Shown: positions 48,182-58,156, counted from the stretch's first letter. The stretch is 64,000 bases of DNA from Flavobacterium salmonis (GCF_903819435.1 NZ_CAIJDP010000060.1:248001-312000); one strand, 5' to 3'. Program-made: numbers and translations. The notes: generated by a model not told the origin, from the sequence alone.

Positions 48182-49137
48182 TATTTCTTAGGTTTGTATT
48201 TTGACTTTTCAAAGATTTCTTTCGCGCTTGTTTTTAATAACTCCGGCAAAGTTACGGTATTATTTTTCATGTACGAACGTACCATTTGCCACCCTATCCA
48301 GGCACCAACCCTTCCTGGAGAATCATTATCTATTTCCAGATAAAATTTTGAAAAAGGTGCCGGAGCAATAAATCGGGTTGTCAACTTTGGATCGACACTA
48401 TACAACATCTCTTTTTCTATAAAATAACGCCACATGTATGCTTCATTTTCTTCACACCATTTTATCTGCTCAGTTGTGTAACCTATTTTTTCAGCATCTG
48501 TATATTCAGGTAAAAGCAAATCTTTGGCATATAATTGTTTTCCTTCGAAAATCATTTGAGATACCAGATTTTTATCAGCATAAGCCGGAATATTCCTGTA
48601 AGCAAAACTTGAAACCACATCTGGCATTATTTGTCTTTCTTCAAAATTTTGTTTCAGGTAATTTGGAAACTGATAAAATTTATGCTCCTTTCCCAAATAT
48701 AATTCAAGTGCTACTATAACCAGACTATCGGCATAAATAGCTTTGGCATTATAATCCATTTCTCCAATCACCGTAATTACTTTTGGCGTTTTTGATTTTG
48801 GAAAATAATATTTTACATGTTGAAAAAGCGCATTAAACTCCTGACGAACCGGCTCAAAATTTGAATATTTTTTTTGAACTTCAGTATAGACTTCTCTCCA
48901 AATCGGTTCCTGCATTTTACTTAACCAGACGCTATCATCGTTTCCTGCAGGAAAAAAGAAAGGGAACTGTTTTTTGACTTTTTCTAAATCTTCAGGTTTG
49001 GTTTCAAAAAAAACTTTATCAAAACGTTCAACCTTAATGTCAACCGGAATTTCTTCAACAGCTTTTTCTACTTTGTTTTTTTGATTACAGGATAAAAAAA
49101 ACAAGGACAGAACCACTACAAAGCGATATAATTTCAT
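48181..49137 (-). CDS. gldB: gliding motility lipoprotein GldB
   Basis: A 318-residue lipoprotein with signal MKLYRFVVVLSLFFLSC and lipidated Cys17. Conserved stretches include VERFDKVFFETKPEDLEKVKKQFPFFFP and MIFEGKQLYAKDLLLP. GldB is required for gliding in F. johnsoniae and is linked to function of the type IX secretion/gliding machinery. Operon with gldC; divergent from nadE. Confidence 0.92.
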   Translation of the reverse strand: MKLYRFVVVLSLFFLSCNQKNKVEKAVEEIPVDIKVERFDKVFFETKPEDLEKVKKQFPFFFPAGNDDSVWLSKMQEPIWREVYTEVQKKYSNFEPVRQEFNALFQHVKYYFPKSKTPKVITVIGEMDYNAKAIYADSLVIVALELYLGKEHKFYQFPNYLKQNFEERQIMPDVVSSFAYRNIPAYADKNLVSQMIFEGKQLYAKDLLLPEYTDAEKIGYTTEQIKWCEENEAYMWRYFIEKEMLYSVDPKLTTRFIAPAPFSKFYLEIDNDSPGRVGAWIGWQMVRSYMKNNTVTLPELLKTSAKEIFEKSKYKPKK

Positions 49138-49235
49138 TTTATTTTAATTAGATTTGTGTTACTTATCTTAAGTAAACATATACTTAAAAATATTTGTGCA
49201 AATATACATCCCTACATCTTAAAACTTGAATTATT

Positions 49236-50042
49236 ATGGCTAAAAAAAGCACTATTCAGACAGAAAAAGTAAATAACCACATTGTAGAGTGGCTGAAAAA
49301 TTATGCTAATAAAGCAAAAGTTAACGGTTTTGTAATTGGAATTTCCGGTGGAGTTGATTCTGCTGTAACTTCTACATTATGTGCTCAGACAGGATTGAAA
49401 GTTCTATGTGTAGAAATGCCTATTCATCAGGCACCAAATCAGGTTTTGAGAGGAAGAGAACACATTGAACAATTAAAAAAACGTTTCCCAAATGTTTCAG
49501 ATGTCAAAACAGATTTAACAGCAACTTTTGAAGCATTCAAAAGTACAGTTCCAAGATCTGATGATGACGCAAAAGTAAATCTTTCACTTGCAAACACCCG
49601 TGCTCGATTAAGAATGACTTCTTTATATTATTTAGCCGGAATTCATGGTTTATTAGTTGCAGGTACTGGTAACAAAGTAGAAGATTTTGGCGTTGGTTTT
49701 TATACAAAATACGGAGACGGAGGTGTTGATTTGAGTCCGATTGCAGATTTGATGAAATCTGATGTATATGCTCTTGGAGAATTTTTAACAATTCCTGACT
49801 CAATTTTAACAGCTGCTCCCACAGATGGTCTATTTGGTGACAACAGAACAGATGAGGATCAATTAGGCGCAAGTTATGACGAACTGGAATGGGCTATGTT
49901 AGCCGAAGAAGCAGGAAATACAGCAGATAATTTTAGTGGAAGAGAAAAATCTGTCTTCGAAATTTATAAACGTCTAAATACCAGCAACAAGCATAAAATG
50001 GAAGAAATTCCGGTCTGTATCATACCAAAAACGTTAAAATAA
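49236..50042 (+). CDS. nadE: NH3-dependent NAD+ synthetase
   Basis: A 268-residue enzyme with the ATP-pyrophosphatase loop ISGGVDSAV (residues 36-44) and the later NKVEDFGVGFYTKYGDGGVDLSPIADL. No N-terminal glutaminase domain is present, so ammonia is the likely nitrogen source. It amidates deamido-NAD in the last step of NAD synthesis. Confidence 0.95.
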   Translation: MAKKSTIQTEKVNNHIVEWLKNYANKAKVNGFVIGISGGVDSAVTSTLCAQTGLKVLCVEMPIHQAPNQVLRGREHIEQLKKRFPNVSDVKTDLTATFEAFKSTVPRSDDDAKVNLSLANTRARLRMTSLYYLAGIHGLLVAGTGNKVEDFGVGFYTKYGDGGVDLSPIADLMKSDVYALGEFLTIPDSILTAAPTDGLFGDNRTDEDQLGASYDELEWAMLAEEAGNTADNFSGREKSVFEIYKRLNTSNKHKMEEIPVCIIPKTLK

Positions 50043-50134
50043 TACTTTTTAACATTTGTCAGCTATAAACTACAGAATTTATTTATTAATTTTACAGCTC
50101 CAAAAACAATGTACAATTCTAAAAAGGTAAAATT

Positions 50135-50764
50135 ATGATTAAAGTATGTCTAGCAGACAACCACCCTGTGACTCACTTTGGCGTTAAGTCTTATTTTAAA
50201 GACCACGATCAAATTTCAATCGTTGCCAATGTAGGTAATTTTTCAATGGTTAGAGATATTCTTCAGACGAAGGAGATCGACATCCTAATTCTAGATTTAG
50301 AGTTAGAAGGTCTTTCGAGTATCTTTGAAGTGAAATCTATCCTGAAAAATTTTCCTAAAACGAAAATTGTAATCTTCAGCGATCTGGCCGAGCAAATGTA
50401 CGCTCCTAATGCGATTAAAGCGGGTGTTTCCGGGTACGTGCACAAAACAGAAAAACTTGAAACATTAGGTGTTTCAATTATTAAGGTACACGAAGGAAAA
50501 GTTATTATTAACGAAACTGTACGTAAAAACATGGCACTTATTGCTAAACAAAGCAAAAGTGAGCGTTTGTACAGAAAACTTTCCAATCGTGAAATTGAAG
50601 TTTTACGTTACTTAAGTGACGGTAAGAAAAACAACGAAATTTCTAAAATTTTAAACCTGAATGAAAAAACAATTAGTACTTATAAACTAAGACTATTGAC
50701 TAAATTGAATGTGACCAATTTAGTTGACTTGGTTAATAAAGCTAAGACTTTAGAAATTATTTAA
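50135..50764 (+). CDS. NarL/LuxR-type response regulator
   Basis: A 209-residue regulator. The receiver domain has phospho-acceptor Asp54 (ILILDLELEG). The C-terminal LuxR helix-turn-helix (LSNREIEVLRYLSDGKKNNEISKILNLNEKTISTYK) is intact. No kinase gene is adjacent, so its partner is encoded elsewhere. The position beside nadE and the gld genes suggests nothing specific about its targets. Confidence 0.93.
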   Translation: MIKVCLADNHPVTHFGVKSYFKDHDQISIVANVGNFSMVRDILQTKEIDILILDLELEGLSSIFEVKSILKNFPKTKIVIFSDLAEQMYAPNAIKAGVSGYVHKTEKLETLGVSIIKVHEGKVIINETVRKNMALIAKQSKSERLYRKLSNREIEVLRYLSDGKKNNEISKILNLNEKTISTYKLRLLTKLNVTNLVDLVNKAKTLEII

Positions 50765-50801
50765 ACAATATGACTGATTCTTAAGTGAATCATCAAAAGT
50801 A

Positions 50802-50833
50802 AAAAGCTCTATATTGAAAAATATAGAGCTTTT
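50802..50833. terminator. bidirectional terminator between the regulator and dnaG
   Basis: A perfect 13-bp stem (aaaagctctatat / atatagagctttt) with a 6-base loop, between two convergent genes. Confidence 0.9.
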
Positions 50834-50837
50834 GTCT

Positions 50838-52868
50838 TTATGAATGATAAGGTACGACAACCCTACCTAATTTTTTTGAAAAATTATTAAGCAGTTTAGA
50901 ATAATCAACAACCATAGATAATATTTCTGAATTATCTTCCTGAGGGTCAATTAATAAGGTATTTTTTAATTCATGAATAATTTTAGAAATTAAATACCAT
51001 CGCATTGAAAAAATGGTATCTGACACATTTTGCTCAATGGTTGCATCTTTGTGTTTTGGAAAAATATTCTGTCCCTCCCAGTTGTGAATAGTCAGTCTTT
51101 CATCTTCCATCAAAATATTCGTTACTTCCTGAGCAAACTCTGGTTGAAGATGCATCAAATATTTATCTAAGCTAAAAGTTTCATTTTGATTATAAAAATC
51201 AATTATATTATTAAAAATATTTTGAAATAATTGATTTGATAGTTCTACTTCGTCTTCCTGCAAACTCAGGTAAACTTTCTCATAAACCTTATATTTTCTT
51301 TTTTCTGTAACCTCTTTTACATTTCCTTCTTCGTCAGCCTTTAAGAAAACGTCTTCAAAATCTTCGGTAACACTTCCATAGAGCAATAAAATTTCAATGA
51401 TTTTTCTTTCTAAACCGTACAAAATATCTATTTTTTCAGACGGCTGTTCCATATCTCCAGGAAAAGTTGGGTCATCATAATATCTAGGATCATCCGGCGG
51501 ATAATTATTTCTATGGACCTCAAAAGCTTTTTGTTCTTGCTTTTGCTTTTTACCAGCGTCAGCAATCTCTTTTTGAGTTAACTGTGCCAATGTACTTACC
51601 AAAACCTGCTCAGAAATATCCATTATTCGAGCACATTCCTGTATGTAAACTTCACGCTGAATACGGTCTGGAATTTTAGAAATACTGGTAACCATATCCC
51701 GGATCAAATCGGCTTTTTTTATAGGGTCGTTTTTTGCTTCTCCTATTAAAATTGAAGCTTTAAACTGTATAAAATCTTTACTATTGTTTTCTAAATAAGC
51801 AACCAAATCATCATGTGAATTTTTTCTGGCAAAGCTATCAGGATCTTCCCCATCCGGAAAAGCACAAACCCTTACATTCATACCCTCTTCCAGAATCAAA
51901 TCGATTCCGCGAATTGCAGCCCGGAGACCCGCAGCATCTCCATCAAAAAGAACCGTAATATTTCTGGTCAATCTATTTACCAAACGAATCTGATCCGGAG
52001 TTAAAGCTGTTCCGGAGGAAGCTACAACATTTTCAATACCGGCCTGATTAAACTGAATCACATCCGTGTAACCTTCAACCAAATAACAATTATTTAGTTT
52101 AGCAATTGATTGTTTAGCCTGAAAAATTCCGTAGAGCACTTTACTTTTATGGTAAATATCACTTTCAGGTGAATTCAGATATTTTGCTGCTTTTTTATCA
52201 TTGGTTAAAATACGCCCTCCAAAACCCAAAACACGACCCGACATACTTTGTATCGGGAACATTACGCGTCCTTTAAAACGGTCAAAAGGTCTGTCTTCTC
52301 TTGGAATTGTTAAACCGGTACTTTCCAGAAACTCTAGTTTATAGCCTTTCCCTAAAGCTTCTTTGGTCAGAGCATCCCAAGTCTCCGGCGAATACCCTAA
52401 ATTGAATTTTTTGATAGTTTCATTTGTAAAACCTCTTTCTTTAAAATAAGACAACCCTATGGCTTTCCCTTCTTCTGAATTCAAGAGAGTATCATTAAAA
52501 TACTTTGCAGCAAATTCTGAAACCAAATACATACTTTCGCGAACATCTGTTATAGCTTTTTCAGCATCCGTTTGTTCGGTTTCTTCTATTTCAATATTGT
52601 ATTTCTTGGCCAGGTATTTAATAGCTTCCGGATAAGTAAACTGTGAGTGTTCCATTAAGAATTTAACAGAATTCCCACCCTTTCCTGTACTAAAATCTTT
52701 CCAAATCCCTTTTGCAGGCGAAACCATGAATGACGGTGAGCGCTCATCTGAGAATGGACTCAATCCCTTAAAATTACTTCCGGCACGCTTTAAATTAACA
52801 AAATCACCAATAACCTCCTCTACACGAGCAGTTTCAAAAACAGTATCAATTGTATTTTGTGAGATCAA
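50838..52868 (-). CDS. dnaG: DNA primase
   Basis: About 676 residues. After the N-terminal domain come the RNA-polymerase core with TOPRIM motifs (YLVEGYTDVIQF, VLFDGDAAGLRAA) and a C-terminal helicase-binding region. The usual zinc ligands are missing: the CPFH and CFGC ligands are replaced by SPFS (Ser37, Ser40) and DFST (Asp58, Thr61). The rest of that fold, including DERSPSFMVSPAKGIW, is kept. I chose a TTG start at 52868 (ISQNTIDTVFETARVEEVI), because the family N-terminus begins there; an ATG at 52910 would add 14 hydrophobic residues. Confidence 0.95.
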   Translation of the reverse strand: MISQNTIDTVFETARVEEVIGDFVNLKRAGSNFKGLSPFSDERSPSFMVSPAKGIWKDFSTGKGGNSVKFLMEHSQFTYPEAIKYLAKKYNIEIEETEQTDAEKAITDVRESMYLVSEFAAKYFNDTLLNSEEGKAIGLSYFKERGFTNETIKKFNLGYSPETWDALTKEALGKGYKLEFLESTGLTIPREDRPFDRFKGRVMFPIQSMSGRVLGFGGRILTNDKKAAKYLNSPESDIYHKSKVLYGIFQAKQSIAKLNNCYLVEGYTDVIQFNQAGIENVVASSGTALTPDQIRLVNRLTRNITVLFDGDAAGLRAAIRGIDLILEEGMNVRVCAFPDGEDPDSFARKNSHDDLVAYLENNSKDFIQFKASILIGEAKNDPIKKADLIRDMVTSISKIPDRIQREVYIQECARIMDISEQVLVSTLAQLTQKEIADAGKKQKQEQKAFEVHRNNYPPDDPRYYDDPTFPGDMEQPSEKIDILYGLERKIIEILLLYGSVTEDFEDVFLKADEEGNVKEVTEKRKYKVYEKVYLSLQEDEVELSNQLFQNIFNNIIDFYNQNETFSLDKYLMHLQPEFAQEVTNILMEDERLTIHNWEGQNIFPKHKDATIEQNVSDTIFSMRWYLISKIIHELKNTLLIDPQEDNSEILSMVVDYSKLLNNFSKKLGRVVVPYHS

Positions 52869-52944
52869 ACTTAAAATATTTTTAAAAAATAATAGCCTGT
52901 AAAAGTACACAAATCCTTCTTTAATTTACTGCTTTTACATAAAA

Positions 52945-52972
52945 AAAAGCGCCTCTTATAAAGCGCTTTTTC
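52945..52972 (-). terminator. terminator of the sigma-factor/barrel operon
   Basis: An 8-bp stem (aaaagcgc / gcgctttt) runs into a T-run on the minus strand, 24 bp past the barrel gene's stop. Confidence 0.8.
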
Positions 52973-52995
52973 TACTAATTAACAAAATTGTATAC

Positions 52996-54045
52996 TTAAT
53001 TAAAATCAAACCTTAAGCCTAATGAAATATTATTTTCTTTAACTAAATTGTCCTGGAATAATGGATTTAAATCATACTTTAAATACAAGCTCAATTCTTT
53101 GTAACCAATATAAGAACTCAATCCGTAAATAAAATTATTCACGTTATAATCGCCTTTTATTGTCGTTTTATATTTCAGATCATCTTCTTCAAATTTTAAA
53201 ATCTGTTTCGATTTCACATTGATTCCGGCATACCCTCCAATTCCAAAACGAAAACTTTTATGCGTTCTAAAATACGTTTTCCCATCTTTTTCTTTGGGTT
53301 TTGTAAAATCAAATTCTAAATGTACCGGCAAAACTAAATATACATTTCTAAAACGTGATTCTTTTAAATTTACAGGATTTATCTCTAAATCGGTCTGATC
53401 TCCGTTGACTACAAAACTGCGATTATTAGTTGGGCGAATATTATTGTACATTAATGACAACCCGTATTTTGCATGCAATAAATTATAGTTTTTCATTAAT
53501 CGTGAATTATAAGTAAAACCCCATTCGTAAAAATGTGAGCCCATAAACTTATAATTAGAATCCTGCAGTTCCCCATCTGCTATAATATTATTGAGACCAA
53601 TGGCAAAAACAAATTGCGAAGTTGTTCTTTTTTCTCCACGAATAGAGTCTTTACCATTTTTATTATTCCAATCGTTTCTGTCCCAATGAATTATTAACCT
53701 GTTTTTCTTTGTTGAATCCTGCTCTTTCAGATTCCCGTCTACTTTCTGCTGAACCAGGTCATTAAGTTCATTTTGAGCAAGAGTTACTTTCTCTTCGATA
53801 ATGACAGCTCTTGCTTCTGCTAACTCTTTTTTACGTTTATCAGCCTGCTCTCCAGTAATTACTCCATTTGAAAGCTGTACATTTATTTCTTCAACTTCTT
53901 TTTTAAGGGTTTCTTTTTCCTGTTTAGTAATTTTTTCAATTTTATTTGCAATTTGTTTTGCTCTTGATTCAAAAGTTTCCTGTCCCAGCACTTTACTGAC
54001 AAATAAAAAGACTAAAATAACGAGGTAAATGGTAAAATTTTTCAT
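52996..54045 (-). CDS. outer-membrane barrel with coiled-coil N-terminus
   Basis: A 349-residue protein: signal peptide to about residue 21 (VSKVLGQ), a charged coiled coil (~25-110, KQIANKIEKITKQEKETLKKE), then a beta-rich C-terminal domain with PorT-like strands (FRFGIGGYAGINVKSKQ) ending in a phenylalanine-type last strand (ISLGLRFDFN). It is the third gene of an operon with an ECF sigma factor and its membrane partner, so it is probably under that regulator. The function is unknown. Confidence 0.7.
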   Translation of the reverse strand: MKNFTIYLVILVFLFVSKVLGQETFESRAKQIANKIEKITKQEKETLKKEVEEINVQLSNGVITGEQADKRKKELAEARAVIIEEKVTLAQNELNDLVQQKVDGNLKEQDSTKKNRLIIHWDRNDWNNKNGKDSIRGEKRTTSQFVFAIGLNNIIADGELQDSNYKFMGSHFYEWGFTYNSRLMKNYNLLHAKYGLSLMYNNIRPTNNRSFVVNGDQTDLEINPVNLKESRFRNVYLVLPVHLEFDFTKPKEKDGKTYFRTHKSFRFGIGGYAGINVKSKQILKFEEDDLKYKTTIKGDYNVNNFIYGLSSYIGYKELSLYLKYDLNPLFQDNLVKENNISLGLRFDFN

Positions 54046-54128
54046 GATTGATTTTTAAATTGATTGATGATTTTATTCTTATTTTTTTGCATTGAATTTG
54101 TTATTTGCAATTGAGATTGAATTTGCAA

Positions 54129-54839
54129 TTATTCCTGCTGATTTCTACTGGCTACGGCAACTTTTACTGTCTGATAATTTTTATTGACTTTTGAAATTAC
54201 TTTTTCCCTAAAAGACAGTTCTAATTCTCCGTCAACCTGATTGAGTAAATCATTGGCATTGACTTTTACCTTTGATTTTGGTTTAGCCGAATTTTCTGCT
54301 ATGACTTTATTTTCTGCCGTTTCTAATAATTGATCTACATTTGAATTTTTAGTGCTTTCGGCAATTACAGTTTGATTGTTGATTGATTGTTTTTCCTGAT
54401 TGTTTTTGATGATGACTGAAGACTCCGTTATTAGATTTGATTCATTTTTAATGATTTTATTTGAGATTTGATTACGTTTTTTTTCTTCTTTATTTAAACT
54501 TTCTTTCAAAGGATTTTCTGAGACAACAATTTTTGTTTTTACTGAATCTGTATTATCCAAAACCGGTTTCAGAACCGAATCTTTTTTAGTATTTTCCTCA
54601 ATAACAACTTTCTTTGGCGTTTGGGTTGCATTATTATTTTGAGTAAAAAAGAAAGTTCCAACCAATAAAATTCCCATGACACTCGCTGCAACATAAAGCC
54701 ATTTATTACTCTTTTCCGGCTTCTTTTCTTCGGCAATACTTAACATGGCATCCAATCTGTCCCAGGCTTTATTGCTTGGTTCAATTTTGCGCTGATTTAG
54801 TTTTTCACGGAAATCCTTTTCAAAATTATTCGGTTCCAT
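54129..54839 (-). CDS. putative anti-sigma or sigma-operon membrane protein
   Basis: A 236-residue protein with a cytoplasmic N-terminal segment (FEKDFREKLNQRKIEPSNKAWDRLDAML), one transmembrane helix (WLYVAASVMGILLVGTFFF), and a long low-complexity periplasmic part rich in Asn, Lys and Ser. Size, topology and the 14-bp overlap with an ECF sigma gene suggest it controls that sigma factor. It lacks a zinc-binding HXXXCXXC motif, so it is not a ZAS-type anti-sigma. The role is an inference from context. Confidence 0.65.
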   Translation of the reverse strand: MEPNNFEKDFREKLNQRKIEPSNKAWDRLDAMLSIAEEKKPEKSNKWLYVAASVMGILLVGTFFFTQNNNATQTPKKVVIEENTKKDSVLKPVLDNTDSVKTKIVVSENPLKESLNKEEKKRNQISNKIIKNESNLITESSVIIKNNQEKQSINNQTVIAESTKNSNVDQLLETAENKVIAENSAKPKSKVKVNANDLLNQVDGELELSFREKVISKVNKNYQTVKVAVASRNQQE

Positions 54840-55386
54840 TTTCTTGTTTTTTTAAAATAGTAATTTGTGTTTGCAGCATTTTCCTTGCATGCGATAATTG
54901 CGATTTTGATGTTCCTTCATTAATTCCTAACATCTTAGCAATTTCATTGTGTTTATAACCTTCAATTGCATATAAATTGAAAACCATTTTATATCCGTCC
55001 GGCAAGGCATCTATTAAAAACTGAATCTGATCAACAGTAAACTGGCTATCAATTTCGTTGAAACTTTCTTCTGTAAAAAACTCATCTTCTGCAAATTTTA
55101 CTTTTTTCTGAACTCTCAAATACGAAATACATTCGTTAACCATTATCCGGCGGATCCAGCCTTCAAAACTTCCTTTATGTTCAAAGTTCTTTAGATTCGT
55201 AAATACTTTCATAAAAGCGGTTATCATTACATCTTCTGCTAGCTGAATGTCCTTTATATATTGTCGGCACACACTTAACATTTTCGGAGAAAACCTGCTA
55301 TAAATCTGCTGTTGTGCTTGTCGGTTATTTTCGACAGCCAACTTTATGATTTTGGTTTCTTCGTGATGTAACTGAATAATTTTCAT
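54826..55386 (-). CDS. ECF RNA polymerase sigma factor
   Basis: A 186-residue sigma-70-family protein with both DNA-binding regions. Region 2 is VCRQYIKDIQLAEDVMITAFMKVF with FEGWIRRIMVNECISYLR. Region 4 is LPDGYKMVFNLYAIEGYKHNEIAKMLGINEGTSKSQL. It directs core polymerase to a limited set of promoters and is released by its partner, probably the overlapping membrane protein. It contrasts with the decayed copy at 25177-25626. Confidence 0.95.
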   Translation of the reverse strand: MKIIQLHHEETKIIKLAVENNRQAQQQIYSRFSPKMLSVCRQYIKDIQLAEDVMITAFMKVFTNLKNFEHKGSFEGWIRRIMVNECISYLRVQKKVKFAEDEFFTEESFNEIDSQFTVDQIQFLIDALPDGYKMVFNLYAIEGYKHNEIAKMLGINEGTSKSQLSHARKMLQTQITILKKQENGTE

Positions 55387-55611
55387 TAATAAGCGTTCAG
55401 ATTTTGTTTTACTAACAGACTTCTATTAGCATAGACGAGTATTGTTTTAAAATGGTTGCATGTGAGTAGAAAAAAATCAAAAAATAAATTTAAAATCCTA
55501 ATACATAAATACAAATTATTGATTTACTGATACTTAAATTCATGTTCTTTTTATTTTGATTTAATAAAAAAAACAGCATCCGGCTAAAACCAAGAAAACA
55601 TACAATAAAAA

Positions 55612-55640
55612 AACCTTGCTATAAAATTATTGCAAGGTTC
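55612..55640 (-). terminator. terminator of the LemA-DUF2207 operon
   Basis: An 8-bp stem (aaccttgc / gcaaggtt) with a 12-base loop and a T-run on the minus strand, 45 bp past the DUF2207 stop. Confidence 0.7.
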
Positions 55641-55684
55641 TTCAAAATAAAATATTTTTCAAAATAACTCTTTACAGGCAAGTT

Positions 55685-57592
55685 TTACCAACCGCCTCCG
55701 CCTCCGCCGCCACCGCCGCCACCGGAACTTCCGCTACCAGAGCTACCGCTGCTCCAACTGCCACTACTTCCTGATGAAGAGTTCGATGATCTGGAGGGTG
55801 TTGGATCGGTTCCTGCTGCACTTACAGAATTTCCAAAACCTGATAAAAACAGTGTTGGCTGTCTGTAAAAAGTATCGTTTCCTTGATACCAATCCGGATT
55901 ATATTTTGCGAGTTCTAAAATTTCTTCAAATTGTTTTCCCCATTTTATTTCGACTCCCAATGCTATTGCGTACGGAAGTAACTTTTCGAATAATTGAGGT
56001 GTCAGCTCAGGCGGATTCAACATATTCATTCTGTCTTTCTCCGCTGTTTCGAGATATAACTTAAATCCTTCTAATCGATTAAATTCTTCTGCACCTTTTT
56101 CTGTAAATTTCCCCAAAGTCACTACGTAGAAGATATACATTAAAAAAACGATACCAATAACTACAATTTGTATTGTGCTTAAAAAAGGAATTGTCATTAA
56201 AAAAATTCCAATTGCCAGTGGATAAGTAAAGAAAGCAAAAAGGAATCTTAAAATTACTAAACCAGTTCTCTCTTCTTTTTGTAAAAACCAATAGGTTAAT
56301 GCCGCCACTGCACAAATTAATCCTGTATAAAAAGTATAATTTACGAATCCTTTGTTTTTAGACAATATTTCATAAATCAATCCTCCAATTACAAAAACGG
56401 CAAAACCAATCCATTTTAATCGCGTATTGTTTTGGTAAATCTCTTCTAACTTAATTTGATCTTCTATCGCTTTAGTCCATTTAGAATAAGCTTTCTCAAA
56501 AATCCTATAGTTAGAATCCTGCACTTTTATTTTTGCTTTTTTAGAAAAACTATCTACTATTGCTGATTCTTCAGAACTTAAAGATTTTGAATCTTTTTCT
56601 AAAACTTCAATTTCGTATTTGTTTTCGTTTACAAAAATACCGCTTTCTATCGTAGAAGAAATTTTAACAGCACCCTTTACTGCGGTATTTATAAGGGAAG
56701 CCATATGTATTTTTGCATTGAGTTCTCTATGATAGACATATCCTACAAGCGCAGGAGACCAATCAAAAGGAGGCAAAAATTCTGGTATTACTGTTCTTTT
56801 AACGGGATCTTTTCCATGTTTTCTCCAACTAAAAAAGAAAAAAATAAACATTCCAATTCCAAAAACAACAGACCAGAAATAGGTTTTGATTTGTTTATAA
56901 AAAGAATTTGATTTTTGAGCAAGAGTTGGAGGATCAATAATTCCTTTAGGAAATGAAGCTGCAACTGTTAAACCTTCATTTGATCGAAGTTGGCGAGCGG
57001 AAAAAGTAACAATTGTTTTACTGTCATTTAAGGAACTAATACAATTTGAAGCCGAAGATCCTTCACTACCGGTATAACAATGTAAGTTTTCAAATTTATT
57101 ATCTTCAGATGGGAGATAAAATTGGCAGGTTGCTTTGTCAATAGGAAAATCCCAGCCATTTCCGGTTACATTCCAATAGAGTTCATCATAATTGTCAAAA
57201 TATCCAATCTGAAACGGAACGCTGTAACTGATCTGGTATTTATACGCTCCGTTTTCTAATTCAACAGCTGCATCTCCAATGTAAATTTTCCAATAATTTC
57301 CTTCTTCTTTTGTAAAATAAACTTCGGTTTTTCCGTCTTTTTCAATGGAGTTTATCGAATATTTTACATCGATCTCATTACCGTCTTTATCTTTTCGGGT
57401 TAGCGGAAAAGTTCTTAAAAGTCCGTGTTTAAAAACATTTCCTTCTGCTTTTATCGTAATATTTTCGACAACCTCAATGGTTCCTGATTTTTCGATTTTA
57501 ACTTTAACATCAAAATTTAAAATTCTTTCCTGAGCGTGCAGTTGATTTACGAAAATAGAAAATAGAACAAAAAATATTTTTTTTAGCTGCAT
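55685..57592 (-). CDS. DUF2207 membrane protein with Gly-rich tail
   Basis: A 635-residue protein with a signal peptide ending near HAQ (residue 20), an extracytoplasmic beta domain (VKVKIEKSGTIEVVENITIKAEGNVFKHGLLRTFP), a transmembrane helix near 245, a cytoplasmic segment, and further helices at about 400-500. The tail ends in a Ser/Gly stretch and then more than ten Gly and a Trp. This is the DUF2207 architecture, typically encoded beside LemA, as here (12 bp apart). The function is not established. Confidence 0.9.
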   Translation of the reverse strand: MQLKKIFFVLFSIFVNQLHAQERILNFDVKVKIEKSGTIEVVENITIKAEGNVFKHGLLRTFPLTRKDKDGNEIDVKYSINSIEKDGKTEVYFTKEEGNYWKIYIGDAAVELENGAYKYQISYSVPFQIGYFDNYDELYWNVTGNGWDFPIDKATCQFYLPSEDNKFENLHCYTGSEGSSASNCISSLNDSKTIVTFSARQLRSNEGLTVAASFPKGIIDPPTLAQKSNSFYKQIKTYFWSVVFGIGMFIFFFFSWRKHGKDPVKRTVIPEFLPPFDWSPALVGYVYHRELNAKIHMASLINTAVKGAVKISSTIESGIFVNENKYEIEVLEKDSKSLSSEESAIVDSFSKKAKIKVQDSNYRIFEKAYSKWTKAIEDQIKLEEIYQNNTRLKWIGFAVFVIGGLIYEILSKNKGFVNYTFYTGLICAVAALTYWFLQKEERTGLVILRFLFAFFTYPLAIGIFLMTIPFLSTIQIVVIGIVFLMYIFYVVTLGKFTEKGAEEFNRLEGFKLYLETAEKDRMNMLNPPELTPQLFEKLLPYAIALGVEIKWGKQFEEILELAKYNPDWYQGNDTFYRQPTLFLSGFGNSVSAAGTDPTPSRSSNSSSGSSGSWSSGSSGSGSSGGGGGGGGGGGW

Positions 57593-57604
57593 ATAATAAA
57601 GGAA

Positions 57605-58156
57605 TTAAAACTGAACTTTTGGTGTTTCTCTTTGATCTTGCTCTTTTAATTCGAGGTAATCTTTTTTCGGAAAACCAAAGATACCGGCAATTAAATTACC
57701 CGGAAAAGATTCTACAGCAATATTGTAATCTCTTACTGTTCCGTTGTAATATCGTTTAGAGCGTTCTATTTCAGTTTCTATTTCTCCTAAATCAGATTGC
57801 AGACTTAAAAAATTAGTATTGGTTTTTAAGTCGGGATAACTTTCTGCTAAAGCAAAAACTGATCCCACAGCATTATTAAGTTTTTGATCCAGTTTTAATC
57901 TTTCATCTGGATTATTAGTGTTCAAAGCCTTATTACGAAGATTTACAATAGAACTAAATGTTTCTTTTTCATGACTCATATATCCTTTTACGGCTTCTAT
58001 AAGATTCGGAATCAGATCGAATCGTTTTTTTAAGATAATGTCAATGCCGCTAAAAGCCTCTTCTGCCCGATTCCTTCTGGAAACGAAACCATTATAAAGT
58101 ACAATAAAGAGAATAAGAATTAGTAAAGAAAAAGCAGATATAAGTATGATAATCAT
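57605..58156 (-). CDS. LemA family protein
   Basis: A 183-residue protein with an N-terminal transmembrane helix and the conserved LemA block YNGFVSRRNRAEEAFSGIDIIL followed by KKRFDLIPNLIEAVKGYMSHE. The rest is helical. LemA proteins are conserved membrane proteins of unclear role, often paired with DUF2207 or peptidase genes, as here. First gene of the two-gene operon. Confidence 0.95.
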   Translation of the reverse strand: MIIILISAFSLLILILFIVLYNGFVSRRNRAEEAFSGIDIILKKRFDLIPNLIEAVKGYMSHEKETFSSIVNLRNKALNTNNPDERLKLDQKLNNAVGSVFALAESYPDLKTNTNFLSLQSDLGEIETEIERSKRYYNGTVRDYNIAVESFPGNLIAGIFGFPKKDYLELKEQDQRETPKVQF

